Shown: positions 36,306 to 47,135 of the stretch, piece by piece
Numbering within the stretch: position 1 is the stretch's first letter
How the letters are laid out: each line of letters starts with the position of its first letter
Source of the DNA: Pukyongia salina
GTDB lineage: Bacteria; Bacteroidota; Bacteroidia; Flavobacteriales; Flavobacteriaceae
Reading direction: 5' to 3'
Assembly (NCBI RefSeq): GCF_002966125.1
Contig: NZ_CP027062.1
Span: 2,294,001 to 2,358,000 of the forward strand
DNA length: 64,000 nucleotides
The notes under the pieces: model-generated
The model's database searches: none
Told to the model about the DNA's origin: nothing
Seen by the model: only the letters and a program-made list of their open reading frames with translations
Made by a program: the position numbers and the translations under genes

Positions 36306-36749
36306 ATGAAACTAAGATATGTAATAGCATTATCAATATTTCTTGTAGGAGGAATGGGGGCTACCATGGCTCAGACCTATACACCTCCAAGCAGGGAACA
36401 GGTAGAGAACTATCTTGATGAGATAGATTCGTGTAAAGCCTTCCTAAAGGATCTTGAAGCGGATATTACAGAAATGGAGAACAATCCGGAATTGGTGACT
36501 CTTGCTCAGTACAAAGAGGCAATAGCTTTACGATCGAGGGCACAAAGTTGTTTGAGGTCAACCCGAGCGAAACTGGATGAAATGAGAAAAAAATATCCGG
36601 GGTGGTTCAATAGTCCTGGTGCGACAGTAAACCTGAGTAAAGGAGGACATGTTACCCCTAAGGAACTCAGGGCAGGTTTAGATGCGATTGAAGCAAAGAT
36701 CGATAAATTACTTAGCAGATTAACTGCCATTGATGAACCGGCCAATTGA
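36306..36749 (+). CDS. small exported helical protein of unknown function
   Basis: A 147-residue protein with a signal peptide (MKLRYVIALSIFLVGGMGATMAQ). The ATG at 36306 is used because an earlier in-frame start at 36276 would put charged residues ahead of the signal. The mature protein is mostly helical with a long amphipathic region (PSREQVENYLDEIDSCKAFLKDLEADI, residues about 27-55) and two cysteines in the S-C-K and S-C-L contexts. No family is recognised. It is the second gene of a unit with the OmpA-family gene, 7 bp downstream, and is followed by a strong terminator. Confidence 0.75.
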   Translation: MKLRYVIALSIFLVGGMGATMAQTYTPPSREQVENYLDEIDSCKAFLKDLEADITEMENNPELVTLAQYKEAIALRSRAQSCLRSTRAKLDEMRKKYPGWFNSPGATVNLSKGGHVTPKELRAGLDAIEAKIDKLLSRLTAIDEPAN

Positions 36750-36766
36750 TGAGTTGTGTCGAAAAA

Positions 36767-36798
36767 GAAGTCCTGCAAATTAGCAGGACTTTTTTTTA
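36767..36798 (+). terminator. terminator of the OmpA operon, possibly bidirectional
   Basis: A 9-bp stem (AAGTCCTGC with GCAGGACTT, loop AAATTA) is followed by nine T on the plus strand. A minus-strand T-rich stretch also follows the stem in the other direction, and the T-run covers the stop of the convergent beta-helix gene, so it may end both transcripts. Confidence 0.9.
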
Positions 36799-38340
36799 TG
36801 GTGTTCCTCCCGGATCGGGGAAGACAATACTTTCGTAAGCGCCCGCATCGGGGTTAGCGCCACGAGGTGTTCCATTTAGATCGGTGGCGGGCCCTACGCC
36901 CGGCAAGCCGATTCCATCTGCTCCCGAAGCTCCGGTTTCAATATTGAAATCGTTCATTTCTGTATTAAGGAAAACAGGGTCCTGGTTCCTCACGATATTT
37001 GAGTAAAGGGCGACATTCTGAAACTGATATTCGGGAACATCGGTGAATTCGCCATTAGGGTCTTCAAATCTAATCAAGCTGTTATTGAATTTGAAATTGA
37101 ATTGTGCCGAAGGATTATTAACAAAACCAAGTTCTCTCTGTTCGGTTCCGTAAACGATACAATTATTGAATTCGGCACGAACGAGATCTGCAACAACCAC
37201 TTCGGTTTCACTAACCTGCAAAACATTATCTATTAGAACTGCAGGGAAGGTTCGGAAACTGTTTGACCAGTAATTCGCAAAAGTAGAATGATTAAAGACG
37301 TAATCGCCACCCAGGGAACAAGCAAGGGAAGCCTGGCCGCTGTTATTGATCACCACATTATTACCAACTATAGTAGCCGTTCTGCCTAACAGTCCCACAT
37401 TGGCACTGTTATAGATCTGTACATTATCCAGCGTTAAAGGAGAGTTGTCGTTGAGGATACCAACAACCGAATTCTTAATGGTAGTATTGGTAAAGGAATT
37501 ATTTACACTGCCCTGTGTTAGCCATATAGTGCTCCATTGTCCGGGGACATCGGCAAACCCCGGTTCGAGACGATCTCCTTCAAAGATCACTTCGTTCTCC
37601 ATTAATTCGGGATCGTTGCTGGGAGCCCCATTGGATTGAATAGAACCCATATTAGCCACTATGATCCCACTATCGGCATGAAAGTGAATCCGTGCCCCGG
37701 GATCGATCGTTAGGGTCTTATCCGGCGGCACAGCTGCATAGCCGTAGATCACATAGGGTTTTTCGTTGGTGAAATTAAGTTCGGTGTCATCAAGAAAAAA
37801 GCCTTCAACCAGGATATCCTCTCCATTGGCATCCATCCCCAGATTTAATGTTTCTATGGTTCCGTCTGCGAACTGTTCGGGGAATAAGAATACCGCATCC
37901 TGTACGAGGGTGACCAGGTCTACATCCTGCTGCATTCCTCCGGTATCGAATAAGATCTTATCGGTATACAGGAAGGCATTATCAGGGTTGGGAAAGTTAT
38001 TGATATCTATGGTGGTTTCAATAAAAATGAAGATACTGTCCTTAGCCAGTATGGTAATATCCTCGAAGGTTTTTCCGGGGATACCGTCTACATTAAGTCG
38101 GTAATTGGAGGCTTCGCCATCACCCAGGGCGATGGTTGGGATATTAATATCATCGTTACTGCGATTATATACTTTTAGATTGTAGGTGCTCGAACCGATA
38201 TTGGTAAATACTGTATCGAGATAAACAGTGTCTCTGGAAAATTCAAGATTTCCGGTACTTGCAACAGTTTCAAAATCATTTCGGCAGGAACTCCACAAGA
38301 TCACACAGGCGAACGCTGCGATTCCGTATAAATACTTCAT
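36796..38340 (-). CDS. right-handed beta-helix lipoprotein
   Basis: A 514-residue surface lipoprotein. The signal ends in the lipobox LWSSC near residue 19. Residues 30-140 look like an immunoglobulin-like domain with alternating hydrophobic strands (VYLDTVFTNIGSSTYNLKVYN). Residues 190-440 contain repeating short strands with Asn-rich turns (NNSFTNTTIKNSVVGILNDN; LDNVQIYNSANVGLLG; NNVVINNSGQ), the pattern of a parallel beta-helix. The C-terminus ends in DLNGTPRGANPDAGAYE, the usual end of this lipoprotein group. The ligand is unknown, possibly a polysaccharide. Confidence 0.82.
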   Translation of the reverse strand: MKYLYGIAAFACVILWSSCRNDFETVASTGNLEFSRDTVYLDTVFTNIGSSTYNLKVYNRSNDDINIPTIALGDGEASNYRLNVDGIPGKTFEDITILAKDSIFIFIETTIDINNFPNPDNAFLYTDKILFDTGGMQQDVDLVTLVQDAVFLFPEQFADGTIETLNLGMDANGEDILVEGFFLDDTELNFTNEKPYVIYGYAAVPPDKTLTIDPGARIHFHADSGIIVANMGSIQSNGAPSNDPELMENEVIFEGDRLEPGFADVPGQWSTIWLTQGSVNNSFTNTTIKNSVVGILNDNSPLTLDNVQIYNSANVGLLGRTATIVGNNVVINNSGQASLACSLGGDYVFNHSTFANYWSNSFRTFPAVLIDNVLQVSETEVVVADLVRAEFNNCIVYGTEQRELGFVNNPSAQFNFKFNNSLIRFEDPNGEFTDVPEYQFQNVALYSNIVRNQDPVFLNTEMNDFNIETGASGADGIGLPGVGPATDLNGTPRGANPDAGAYESIVFPDPGGTP

Positions 38341-38489
38341 GTAAGCTAATTTTCAGTAAAAATATAACTTTTTATGATGCAACTTATTGTTAGGTGAAGA
38401 ACTTTTAGCAAAGCAGTTACAGCAGGTACCTCCTGTTATACCCCAAACCTACCCAGATTATGCAGGGATACCTACTATATGCTGCCATG

Positions 38490-39902
38490 TTATTTCCTTT
38501 TTCGCTTTGAACGCTTAAGTTTACGCGCGGCTTTTTTACGCGCCTGTTGCAGACGTTTATATTCTATTTCGTTGGCGTGTGCCTCACGGATGCCCTGTCT
38601 CCAGGTTTTCCTTTCCTGCTCTGTTTCGATCGTGTATTGCGTGGTGGTGATTGTTTGAGGTTCTATCACATATTTATTGCCTACCGGATCTCCATCGTTG
38701 CGAGTTACAAATCCAACAATACCTGTAACGACTAATCCTTCCAGCATTACCTCATCCATGACCATAGTGACGTTTTCAGGTACATCTTTCACATTATATT
38801 CCTTAGTTTTAAATCCAACATAGCTAAATTCGAGTACCTGGCCTTTATTTGCATTTATCTCGAAATTCCCGTCGAAATCTGCGTGGGTACCTGTTGCAGT
38901 ACCTTTCACTAAGACATTAGCTCCCGGCAGAGGCAGGCCTTGTTCGTCGATCACTACTCCACGTATTAATGTTTTAGTAGCCTCATCGTCCTCTTCGGCA
39001 CCTTTGTCGGCAATTCCTTCCTGGCTAATTTTCCCGGATACTACCTCCTTGGTTATTTCTTCAATCTCTATGATCTCTATATCCCCCAGGTCGCAAGTGG
39101 AAATTGGTATTATGTTCTCATCTTTTATATTCTCCGCGATGATCTCCCCTTCTAAAACCTCATCGATCTCGTATGCAACATCCCCCAGGGTTTCCTCAAC
39201 AACGATGTCTACGGCTGGCGCGGGTGGAGGAGGGGGAAGTTCACTAATAGGTGCCGCTAGTCCTCCCAGGACTATAATATCCATGTCGTCTACGGAAGGA
39301 TGTAACTTTATATTAATGGTTGTAGAGGTATGGGTGAGTTTTACTTCCTGTGCTACAAATCCGTCTTTCTTGAAGATCAGCGTTTCGCGATCCAGGGATT
39401 TAATTTGGTAATCTCCGCGTATCCCACTTACCACACTTCTGCCACTTTCTTTTACACTAATTTCCACATTAAAAAGTGGTTTCCCATGGGCGTCTGTGAT
39501 CTTTCCGGATGTTATCACCTGAATACGGTTGTTGTTCGCATTGCTATAGCGTCCAATACCAAGGGATACAAAATTCTTTTCAGATCCATCAGTTTCGGTA
39601 GGATTGGATCCCATCAAGCTAAGCGGCACCAACAGGGAAGCTGCATAGGGCAAAAGGCTGTTATAGCTTTTTCGTTCCATCTTAACCTCCCTGTTTAGCT
39701 GAGAACTTTTAAATCGGCCGCAGATATTTGTTTTGCCTGCCAATTCTTTTACCAATTCTTCGTCCCTTTTATTACTGAAATCGATAACTTCTTTTTCGCA
39801 GCTAGTGCAAAACCGGCCTTTTTGTGTGGGGGTCATGTTCTGCCATCCTTCGTGGCATGGCTCCGGAATGTTGATGGTGATGGATTTTTTCATGCTTGAC
39901 AT
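38490..39902 (-). CDS. CarboxypepD_reg-like domain protein with N-terminal cysteine-rich segment
   Basis: A 470-residue protein. Residues 1-75 carry a conserved Bacteroidetes segment with MTPTQKGRFCTSCEKEVIDF and a later CGRF, cysteines that suggest a metal or redox site. A hydrophobic stretch near 84-98 may be a membrane anchor, which leaves the N-terminus in the cytoplasm. Two CarboxypepD_reg-like beta-sandwiches follow, at about 130-190 (KITDAHGKPLFNVEISVKE) and 310-385 (GVVIDEQGLPLPGANVLVKG). The end is very basic (RLQQARKKAARKLKRSKRKRK pattern). An alternative ATG lies 9 bp downstream. The role is unknown. Confidence 0.82.
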   Translation of the reverse strand: MSSMKKSITINIPEPCHEGWQNMTPTQKGRFCTSCEKEVIDFSNKRDEELVKELAGKTNICGRFKSSQLNREVKMERKSYNSLLPYAASLLVPLSLMGSNPTETDGSEKNFVSLGIGRYSNANNNRIQVITSGKITDAHGKPLFNVEISVKESGRSVVSGIRGDYQIKSLDRETLIFKKDGFVAQEVKLTHTSTTINIKLHPSVDDMDIIVLGGLAAPISELPPPPPAPAVDIVVEETLGDVAYEIDEVLEGEIIAENIKDENIIPISTCDLGDIEIIEIEEITKEVVSGKISQEGIADKGAEEDDEATKTLIRGVVIDEQGLPLPGANVLVKGTATGTHADFDGNFEINANKGQVLEFSYVGFKTKEYNVKDVPENVTMVMDEVMLEGLVVTGIVGFVTRNDGDPVGNKYVIEPQTITTTQYTIETEQERKTWRQGIREAHANEIEYKRLQQARKKAARKLKRSKRKRK

Positions 39903-40148
39903 ATTGACACATCAAAGCAATCAAAAACTTAACCAAAATAAAATAGAGTTTGAGGGAAACAGCTATATGAGTGAGGGAAGGGGTGGAAGTGAGGGGTTAA
40001 TAGTTGGATGTGAGAAATAACAATAGACAATTCCCAAAACTCAAATAAATTTCAAATTCCAATGTAACAAATTTCAAAATTGGTCATTGAATATTATTTA
40101 TTCTTTGATTTTTTGAGATTTATGGTTTGTGATCCTAAAAACATCTAA

Positions 40149-41201
40149 TTATTCTACAATCTCGATCTTGAACAATTTATCCCAATTCTTCCCTGTGACG
40201 TATAGAATATTTGGTTCGCCCTTGTATGCTATCCCGTTGAGTACATCAAGTTCTTCGTGTTGTGTTACCTTATCCTTGAGACCTTTCAGGTTGATCACTC
40301 CTTCCACAGCACCGTTGTCGGGGCTAACGATAGCGATCGCATCTTTCTGATAGATATTCGCATAGATCTTTCCATCTACCCACTCCAGCTCGTTAACTTT
40401 CGGGATCTTGGCAGAGTTGGTGTAGATCTCTATATATCCCTCCTCGGCCAGCGTATTGGGATTAAGCGTCCAGATACGTTCGGTACCATCGCTTTTATAG
40501 ATTTTCGTGCCGTCATTGCAGAGTCCCCAGCCTTCCTTACTCTCACCATATACAAAGGATCCTGTGTTTTCCATGGTCTCCAGTTTATATATAAAGCCAG
40601 TGTTTTCCTGCCAGGTTAACTGATAGATCTTATTATTGAGAATAGTGAGACCCTCACCAAAGAAGCCATCTCCCAGGGGAACATTTTTTAATACTTCACC
40701 AGTAGTGAAAATTGTCTTTCTTAAACTCGATCGTTTGTATTTACCAGTACTTTCGTAAAGGGTGTCATTTTCAAATTCCAACCCTTGCGTATAAGCGTTG
40801 ATATCGTGCGGATACGTTTCTAATACCTTATAAGTATAAAGCTTTGGTGTTTCATTTGCCAGCAATACAACTGTGTCTGCAAGGTCGTAAGAAACGCCTT
40901 CCGAATAGATCTTAGCTCCTATCACTCTTTTTCCAAGATTTAGAGAGGATACATCTATGGTTATTTCTTTGTTTTCTTCGGAAGCGGCCATCCGTTTCCC
41001 GTCGATAGAATACACCACAGAATCTATCACCTTTCCTTTACGCGATTTTACCGAAATATCAAGGGGTTCTGAAACTTTGTGTCCTTTCTTCGCACTATCG
41101 TGTTCCAGAGAAAAAAGATCCTTAGCAGATGGCTCCTTATCCCCACAGGCAGCTGGAAGGATCACTAAAAGTATAATAACGAATAACTTAAGTACAGGCA
41201 T
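40149..41201 (-). CDS. glutaminyl-peptide cyclotransferase lipoprotein (Glu_cyclase_2 type)
   Basis: A 350-residue lipoprotein beginning at the ATG at 41201 (the TTG at 41213 is a weaker option). The lipobox is ILPAAC, Cys near residue 19. Residues 95-350 match the five-bladed propeller of bacterial and plant glutamine cyclotransferases: YPHDINAYTQGLEFENDTLYESTG, GDGFFGEGLTILNNKIYQLTW and KVNELEWVDGKIYANIY. These enzymes form pyroglutamate from N-terminal glutamine, fitting the frequent Gln at +1 of exported Bacteroidetes proteins. The N-terminal 80 residues look like an added beta domain. Confidence 0.87.
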   Translation of the reverse strand: MPVLKLFVIILLVILPAACGDKEPSAKDLFSLEHDSAKKGHKVSEPLDISVKSRKGKVIDSVVYSIDGKRMAASEENKEITIDVSSLNLGKRVIGAKIYSEGVSYDLADTVVLLANETPKLYTYKVLETYPHDINAYTQGLEFENDTLYESTGKYKRSSLRKTIFTTGEVLKNVPLGDGFFGEGLTILNNKIYQLTWQENTGFIYKLETMENTGSFVYGESKEGWGLCNDGTKIYKSDGTERIWTLNPNTLAEEGYIEIYTNSAKIPKVNELEWVDGKIYANIYQKDAIAIVSPDNGAVEGVINLKGLKDKVTQHEELDVLNGIAYKGEPNILYVTGKNWDKLFKIEIVE

Positions 41202-41256
41202 GATATTTTTCAAATTTTGGGCAAGATAGTTATTTAAAATTGTAAACTAAAAAACC

Positions 41257-41286
41257 TTGTCAAACGTGTAAATTGCCGTATATTTG
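41257..41286 (+). promoter_or_regulatory. SRP RNA promoter (-33/-7)
   Basis: TTG at 41257-41259 and TATATTTG at 41279-41286 are separated by 19 bp, a textbook Bacteroidetes promoter. The mature RNA starts 5 bp after the box, which is the expected distance. Confidence 0.85.
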
Positions 41287-41290
41287 CAGT

Positions 41291-41390
41291 GGCAAGTCCT
41301 ACACAACCAGCTCCTGTTGAATCCCCCAGGGCGGGAACGCAGCAAGGGTAGACGGTCGTAGCGGTGTGATGTAGGTAGCTTGCCATTTTT
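41291..41390 (+). ncRNA. ffs: signal recognition particle RNA, small bacterial type
   Basis: The sequence contains the hallmark SRP core: GAATCCCCCAGGGCGGGAA, AGCAAGGGTAG and the return strand. The outer ends pair as GGCAAG with CTTGCC (41291-41296 and 41379-41384), giving a hairpin of about 94 bases. A run of six T at 41386-41391 ends it. It binds Ffh and targets membrane proteins to the Sec machinery. It is close to the expected length of 4.5S RNA. Confidence 0.95.
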
Positions 41391-41452
41391 TATGCGCTTT
41401 ATTTGCAATTCTTACCCCTTAAACGCATCTTTGCTTTCATTCGATATTAAGT

Positions 41453-42262
41453 ATGTCTAAAGTAGTCTTCATTACGGGAGGATCTTCAGGAATTGGAAAG
41501 GCCATTGGCGATTTCTTAACTGAAAAAGGATACAAAGTATACGGTACTTCCAGAAATCCGGATAATTACGTCTCAAACTCTAAATTTACGCTACTTAAAA
41601 TGGATGTTGGTAACTCTTCATCCATAGAAGAGGCCGTTTCCGAAGTAATAAAAAAAGAGGAGCGGCTTGACATCCTTATTAATAACGCCGGGGTAGGTAT
41701 CACCGGCCCTGTGGAAGAAACCCCCGATAACGAGATCCTGAAGGCATTCGACACTAATGTGCTGGGTCCTATACGGGTGATGAAGGCGGTTTTACCCCAA
41801 ATGCGTGCACAGAAAAGCGGCCTGGTGATCAACATTACTTCTATCGCTGGATATATGGGGCTTCCGTATCGCGGGATCTATTCTGCTACTAAATCGGCCC
41901 TGGAGATCACTACAGAGGCCATGCGAATGGAAGTATTACAATTTGGCATTGAAATGGCCAATGTTGCTCCCGGGGACTTCGCCACAAACATTGCCGCCGG
42001 ACGATATCATGCTCCCCAACTTGACAGCTCTCCCTATAAAAAGGCCTATGGCCATACCCTGAATATGATGAATGAACATGTAGACCAGGGAGAAGATCCT
42101 TCACAAATGGCAAGGGCTATCTACAAGATCATACAAACACGCAAACCTAAGGTGCGTTATCGAGTAGGGGCGTTCCTCCAAAAGTTTTCGGTTGTTCTTA
42201 GAAGAGTTTTACCCGGTAGAGTATACGAACGCATGCTAATGAATCACTACAAACTGAAGTGA
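41453..42262 (+). CDS. SDR family oxidoreductase
   Basis: A 269-residue short-chain dehydrogenase. The nucleotide-binding TGGSSGIGKAIG is at residues 8-19 and LINNAGVG is near 79-86. The catalytic set is S in INITSIAGYMG and YSATK, with the tyrosine near 143 and lysine near 147. The C-terminal region from about 200 is the variable substrate part. The substrate is unknown; the motif order fits the classical SDR type. It is followed by the aldolase gene after 134 bp with its own promoter. Confidence 0.9.
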   Translation: MSKVVFITGGSSGIGKAIGDFLTEKGYKVYGTSRNPDNYVSNSKFTLLKMDVGNSSSIEEAVSEVIKKEERLDILINNAGVGITGPVEETPDNEILKAFDTNVLGPIRVMKAVLPQMRAQKSGLVINITSIAGYMGLPYRGIYSATKSALEITTEAMRMEVLQFGIEMANVAPGDFATNIAAGRYHAPQLDSSPYKKAYGHTLNMMNEHVDQGEDPSQMARAIYKIIQTRKPKVRYRVGAFLQKFSVVLRRVLPGRVYERMLMNHYKLK

Positions 42263-42338
42263 TCCCCATTACCCAACTATTTGTGATTATCTACTTAGTT
42301 TATCAACAAAAATTTGTGTGAAATTTTCCTGTCTTTCA

Positions 42339-42369
42339 TTGAAGGAACCTTTATTCCTTTGTACTTTTG
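42339..42369 (+). promoter_or_regulatory. promoter of the transaldolase-family gene (-33/-7)
   Basis: TTG at 42339-42341 and TACTTTTG at 42362-42369, separated by 20 bp, match the Bacteroidetes promoter. The box ends 27 bp before the ATG at 42397. Confidence 0.75.
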
Positions 42370-42396
42370 TGCCAATCTAAAAATTATATAAACAGC

Positions 42397-43050
42397 ATGA
42401 AATTTTTCATTGATACAGCAAACCTTGAACAAATAAAGGAAGCTCAAGAACTTGGTGTCCTAGACGGGGTTACCACCAATCCATCCCTGATGGCCAAAGA
42501 AGGGATCACGGGACGAGATAATATCCTGAAGCACTATGTGGATATATGTAATATTGTAGACGGTGATGTTTCTGCTGAAGTTATTGCTACAGATTATGAA
42601 GGCATCCTTCGTGAAGGGAAGGAGCTTGCCGCCTTGCATGACCAGATCGTTGTAAAGGTTCCCATGATCAAAGAAGGCGTGAAAGCCATCAAGTATTTTT
42701 CGGATCATGGAATTAAAACCAACTGTACTTTAGTGTTTTCTGCCGGACAGGCATTACTGGCAGCCAAAGCCGGTGCCACGTATGTGTCCCCTTTTATCGG
42801 GAGATTGGATGATATCTCTACAGATGGATTAAACCTTATTGCGGAGATCCGACTTATATACGACAACTATGGCTTCGAAACACAAATACTTGCTGCTTCT
42901 GTACGTCATACCATGCATGTACTGGAATGTGCCAAGATCGGCTCCGATGTGATGACAGGCCCGCTTTCATCTATCGAAGGATTGCTTAAGCATCCACTTA
43001 CGGATAGTGGATTGGAAAAGTTCCTTGCCGATTATAAAAAAGGTAACTAA
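42397..43050 (+). CDS. fsa: fructose-6-phosphate aldolase / small transaldolase
   Basis: A class I aldolase of the short transaldolase group. The ATG at 42397 gives 217 residues, [17 protein letters not shown], exactly the length of this group; a GTG at 42367 overlaps the promoter box. Landmarks are [28 protein letters not shown] with the Schiff-base lysine near residue 86, and [32 protein letters not shown]. It could act as fructose-6-phosphate aldolase or as transaldolase in the pentose phosphate pathway; the sequence alone does not separate these. The last codons GGT-AAC-TAA are duplicated just after the stop. Confidence 0.9.
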   Translation: MKFFIDTANLEQIKEAQELGVLDGVTTNPSLMAKEGITGRDNILKHYVDICNIVDGDVSAEVIATDYEGILREGKELAALHDQIVVKVPMIKEGVKAIKYFSDHGIKTNCTLVFSAGQALLAAKAGATYVSPFIGRLDDISTDGLNLIAEIRLIYDNYGFETQILAASVRHTMHVLECAKIGSDVMTGPLSSIEGLLKHPLTDSGLEKFLADYKKGN

Positions 43051-43071
43051 AAAATAAGGTAACTAAAGAAT

Positions 43072-43100
43072 AAAGCTTCGGAGATCCCGGAGCTTTTTTT
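43072..43100 (+). terminator. terminator of the transaldolase gene
   Basis: A 9-bp stem (AAGCTTCGG with CCGGAGCTT, one G-U pair, 5-base loop) is followed by seven T, 22 bp after the fsa stop. The T-run overlaps the stop codon of the convergent redoxin-like gene. Confidence 0.9.
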
Positions 43101-44502
43101 ATAGATTAAGGTAACCCAACAGATTTTCTTCTATAGTAGGAGAGAACAGATTTGAATGTCCGTCCAGAATAATTCCGTTCTTGTCTACGATGATAGCCTT
43201 ATTCATGGAGTTGATAAGTAATTTCTGCTCTGCATCTTTTACATTATCAAGTTGATATTCGTGATTGGTGTTATATCCCGATTTATATACAACTTCCTTC
43301 CATTTCTTAAAATGAGTATCGGTATTTATGCCTTTAAAATCGTATTCGGGGTATTTTGATTTCAGCTCTGCGGCGCGAGAATGTAAATTTCGGAAATGCT
43401 TCACAGATTCTGCAGACCAGAAATACAATACGGTAGGCTTATTTACGATAGAATGCACATCCTTCATTACATTGTCGTAGTTCACCAGCATTACATTGGG
43501 TAAGATATTACCAGGGGTAAGTTGCATGGTGGTTGCGGCAAGTTTTTCAATATGCTCGTGATGTTCGGGATTTGTGTTCGTCTTATTGAAGATGGCAACC
43601 ATCTGTTTTTCATTCTCAATATCCTTGGCATTGATGAGGTAGCGACGCGCACAGGTATACAACAGGCTGTTCTTCAGAATTTCACATTCCACAAGGCTGT
43701 CTATTATCTTAATCTTCTCATAGCTATGATTGAAACTATTTCGGTTGAGATAATTCCCCGAATTATCATTTTTGCTATGAGCCAGGTTGTCGAAGTACCT
43801 GTTCAAAAATCTATAGTATGGGTAATAAGCGCGCAATTCCTTGTTCCCAAAATCTATTTCTTTCCGGTAATCGTAAAAATCTTCCGGAAAATCCTCCGGC
43901 TTTAAATTTTGGTTAGTGACGTTAGCCGAGGTATATAGCTCTTTTTTCGAATAATAATCGTAATCGATATTTGCTAGAGCTACTTTTTTGAAATCGGAGC
44001 ACAATCCCTGGTTTTCTGCATAATCATTGAAAAGCTCCATCCGCAAGGCTCTCAGAGAATCTATCTTAGCTTCAAATTCTACCGGCTTGAGACGGTAAAG
44101 CGATGGCATAAGTGTATTTTCACTCTCGTTCATAAGGAAGAGGTCCATCAAAAGGTTGTTGCGTGCAGCTCCAGTCCCAGAATAGGTAAGGGATTCGTCA
44201 AAATCGACAGTGTTCACCCGTAGCATCAAACTATCTCCCGGTTCGAGATAAAAGATCTGGTATTCGTGATGACGGAAGGAATACAGCCCCGGTTTGATAC
44301 ATTCGGATTGATAATGGAAGAAATTCTGGGAATCCAGTTTAATGGTGTCCATTACCTCATTATCCTTAAGCAGCACCACGTAATCACTTTTGGGATTAAC
44401 GATCTGTCCCCCTATCCAGGTCATATCAGATTCGCTCTTAGAGCCGTTCTCACAGGAAAGAAAGGGGAGGCAAACAATGAGTAGAAGTAGTGTTCTAATC
44501 AA
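43099..44502 (-). CDS. thioredoxin-like lipoprotein lacking the CxxC motif
   Basis: A 467-residue protein. No ATG precedes the signal sequence. The TTG at 44502 gives MIRTLLLLIVCLPFLSC, a good lipoprotein signal with FLSC as lipobox; the frame extends to a TTG at 44526, but that lies at the expected transcription start. Residues 25-110 resemble the DUF4369-like domain common before TlpA-type thioredoxins. The C-terminal 150 residues have the redoxin fold (KPTVLYFWSAESVKHFRNLHSRAAELKSKYPE), but the usual WCxxC is WSAES. It may have lost redox activity and act as a binding protein. Confidence 0.78.
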   Translation of the reverse strand: MIRTLLLLIVCLPFLSCENGSKSESDMTWIGGQIVNPKSDYVVLLKDNEVMDTIKLDSQNFFHYQSECIKPGLYSFRHHEYQIFYLEPGDSLMLRVNTVDFDESLTYSGTGAARNNLLMDLFLMNESENTLMPSLYRLKPVEFEAKIDSLRALRMELFNDYAENQGLCSDFKKVALANIDYDYYSKKELYTSANVTNQNLKPEDFPEDFYDYRKEIDFGNKELRAYYPYYRFLNRYFDNLAHSKNDNSGNYLNRNSFNHSYEKIKIIDSLVECEILKNSLLYTCARRYLINAKDIENEKQMVAIFNKTNTNPEHHEHIEKLAATTMQLTPGNILPNVMLVNYDNVMKDVHSIVNKPTVLYFWSAESVKHFRNLHSRAAELKSKYPEYDFKGINTDTHFKKWKEVVYKSGYNTNHEYQLDNVKDAEQKLLINSMNKAIIVDKNGIILDGHSNLFSPTIEENLLGYLNL

Positions 44503-44528
44503 TAGTATTTCTTTTTTGATACACAAAG

Positions 44529-44536
44529 CAAAAGTA
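44529..44536 (-). promoter_or_regulatory. -7 promoter box of the redoxin-like lipoprotein gene
   Basis: The minus strand reads TACTTTTG, an exact TAnnTTTG match. It ends 26 bp before the TTG start at 44502 and immediately upstream of the earlier TTG at 44526, which argues against the latter. Confidence 0.55.
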
Positions 44537-44608
44537 ATTCACACTTGTTCTTCTATGTGTTAATTACTAGTTAAAAGTAATTTTAAACAGTATCCGCTTC
44601 TTCAATAG

Positions 44609-46282
<1,674 letters not shown>

Positions 46283-46286
46283 GGCA

Positions 46287-47000
46287 TTAAGCGTTGTAAT
46301 ATTTACTGTCCCATATCGCATTGTTGAAATTCTTTCCTTTGGCGAACCCATAGAAGAGTACGATCCCACCAACCGATTTGAACATAAACAGGAACATAAG
46401 AATATATTCCTGCATCGCTGCAGTATGTGTAAACAAGCCCATCGGGGTAATAGCGGTAAGCAATGCACTAAGCAGGAAGACCGTGATCACAAGATTTTCG
46501 AAATTCTTATATGGCCACATCAACAACTTTCTAAACGGGTGCAGATCATTACCCCATTTATGGATAAGATAGAAATAATCATTACCCATTGGCGCAAAGA
46601 GCAGGGGGTCGTCTGCATTCTCTAGCTTGAGACGTTTGGAGGGAGCCACAACTTTAAAATGAGAGAGGGAAGTATTGTGATCTTTTTCTATCTGTCGTAT
46701 TTTGGAAATTGCTTCTTCCGGGAACTGTCCTTTAAAGAAATTACTATCGAGGAACCGTAAACGATATGTGACACAAAGTTTCCTGATATCTGTAAGATGG
46801 TATATCCTTTCCGCCTGGAGCTTATCTGGGTTAAAAATGTTTTCTTCAGAAGAGGGTTGTTGGAGGTTTTTGGATATTCTGTCTCGCTCACGATCCGTAG
46901 CGGCAAGAATTTCCGCAACTTCAGTCAAAATATCTTCAGAAGAGATCCTTCTGTCTCTTGTTTTCTGAAGTACGGTTTCCATGTTTGTTTTTGAAAACAT
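46287..47000 (-). CDS. membrane protein with two C-terminal helices
   Basis: A 237-residue protein I do not recognise. Residues 1-160 are soluble and charged, with short helices (ISSEDILTEVAEILAATDRERD and PEEAISKIRQIEKDHNTS). Two hydrophobic helices lie at about 170-190 (NLVITVFLLSALLTAITPMG) and 197-220 (AMQEYILMFLFMFKSVGGIVLFYGFA). The soluble part is probably cytoplasmic. A second in-frame ATG lies at 46982. It is convergent with the ABC-F gene, with only 4 bp between the stops, and divergent from the FAS1-like gene. Confidence 0.72.
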   Translation of the reverse strand: MFSKTNMETVLQKTRDRRISSEDILTEVAEILAATDRERDRISKNLQQPSSEENIFNPDKLQAERIYHLTDIRKLCVTYRLRFLDSNFFKGQFPEEAISKIRQIEKDHNTSLSHFKVVAPSKRLKLENADDPLLFAPMGNDYFYLIHKWGNDLHPFRKLLMWPYKNFENLVITVFLLSALLTAITPMGLFTHTAAMQEYILMFLFMFKSVGGIVLFYGFAKGKNFNNAIWDSKYYNA

Positions 47001-47135
47001 AGCGTATTTTTTATAAAAGTAACGACCAAAGTAATACGAGGCAACAATTTAACAATTCTGAAAAAAATTAAATAAAACCTACGTTGGTACGTTCCCATTG
47101 TATAAATGTTTACATTTAATCCGAAAAATTTCACC

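Noticed and set aside
39004-39411. 135-residue open frame antisense to the CarboxypepD protein
   Set aside because: Composition is a Ser/Ile-rich shadow of an acidic repeat-like coding region; the opposite frame has clear domain motifs.
46551-46566. ATTACCCCATTTATGG, similar to the dyad left arm
   Set aside because: It lies inside the coding region of the membrane protein, lacks the right arm and is far from a start codon.
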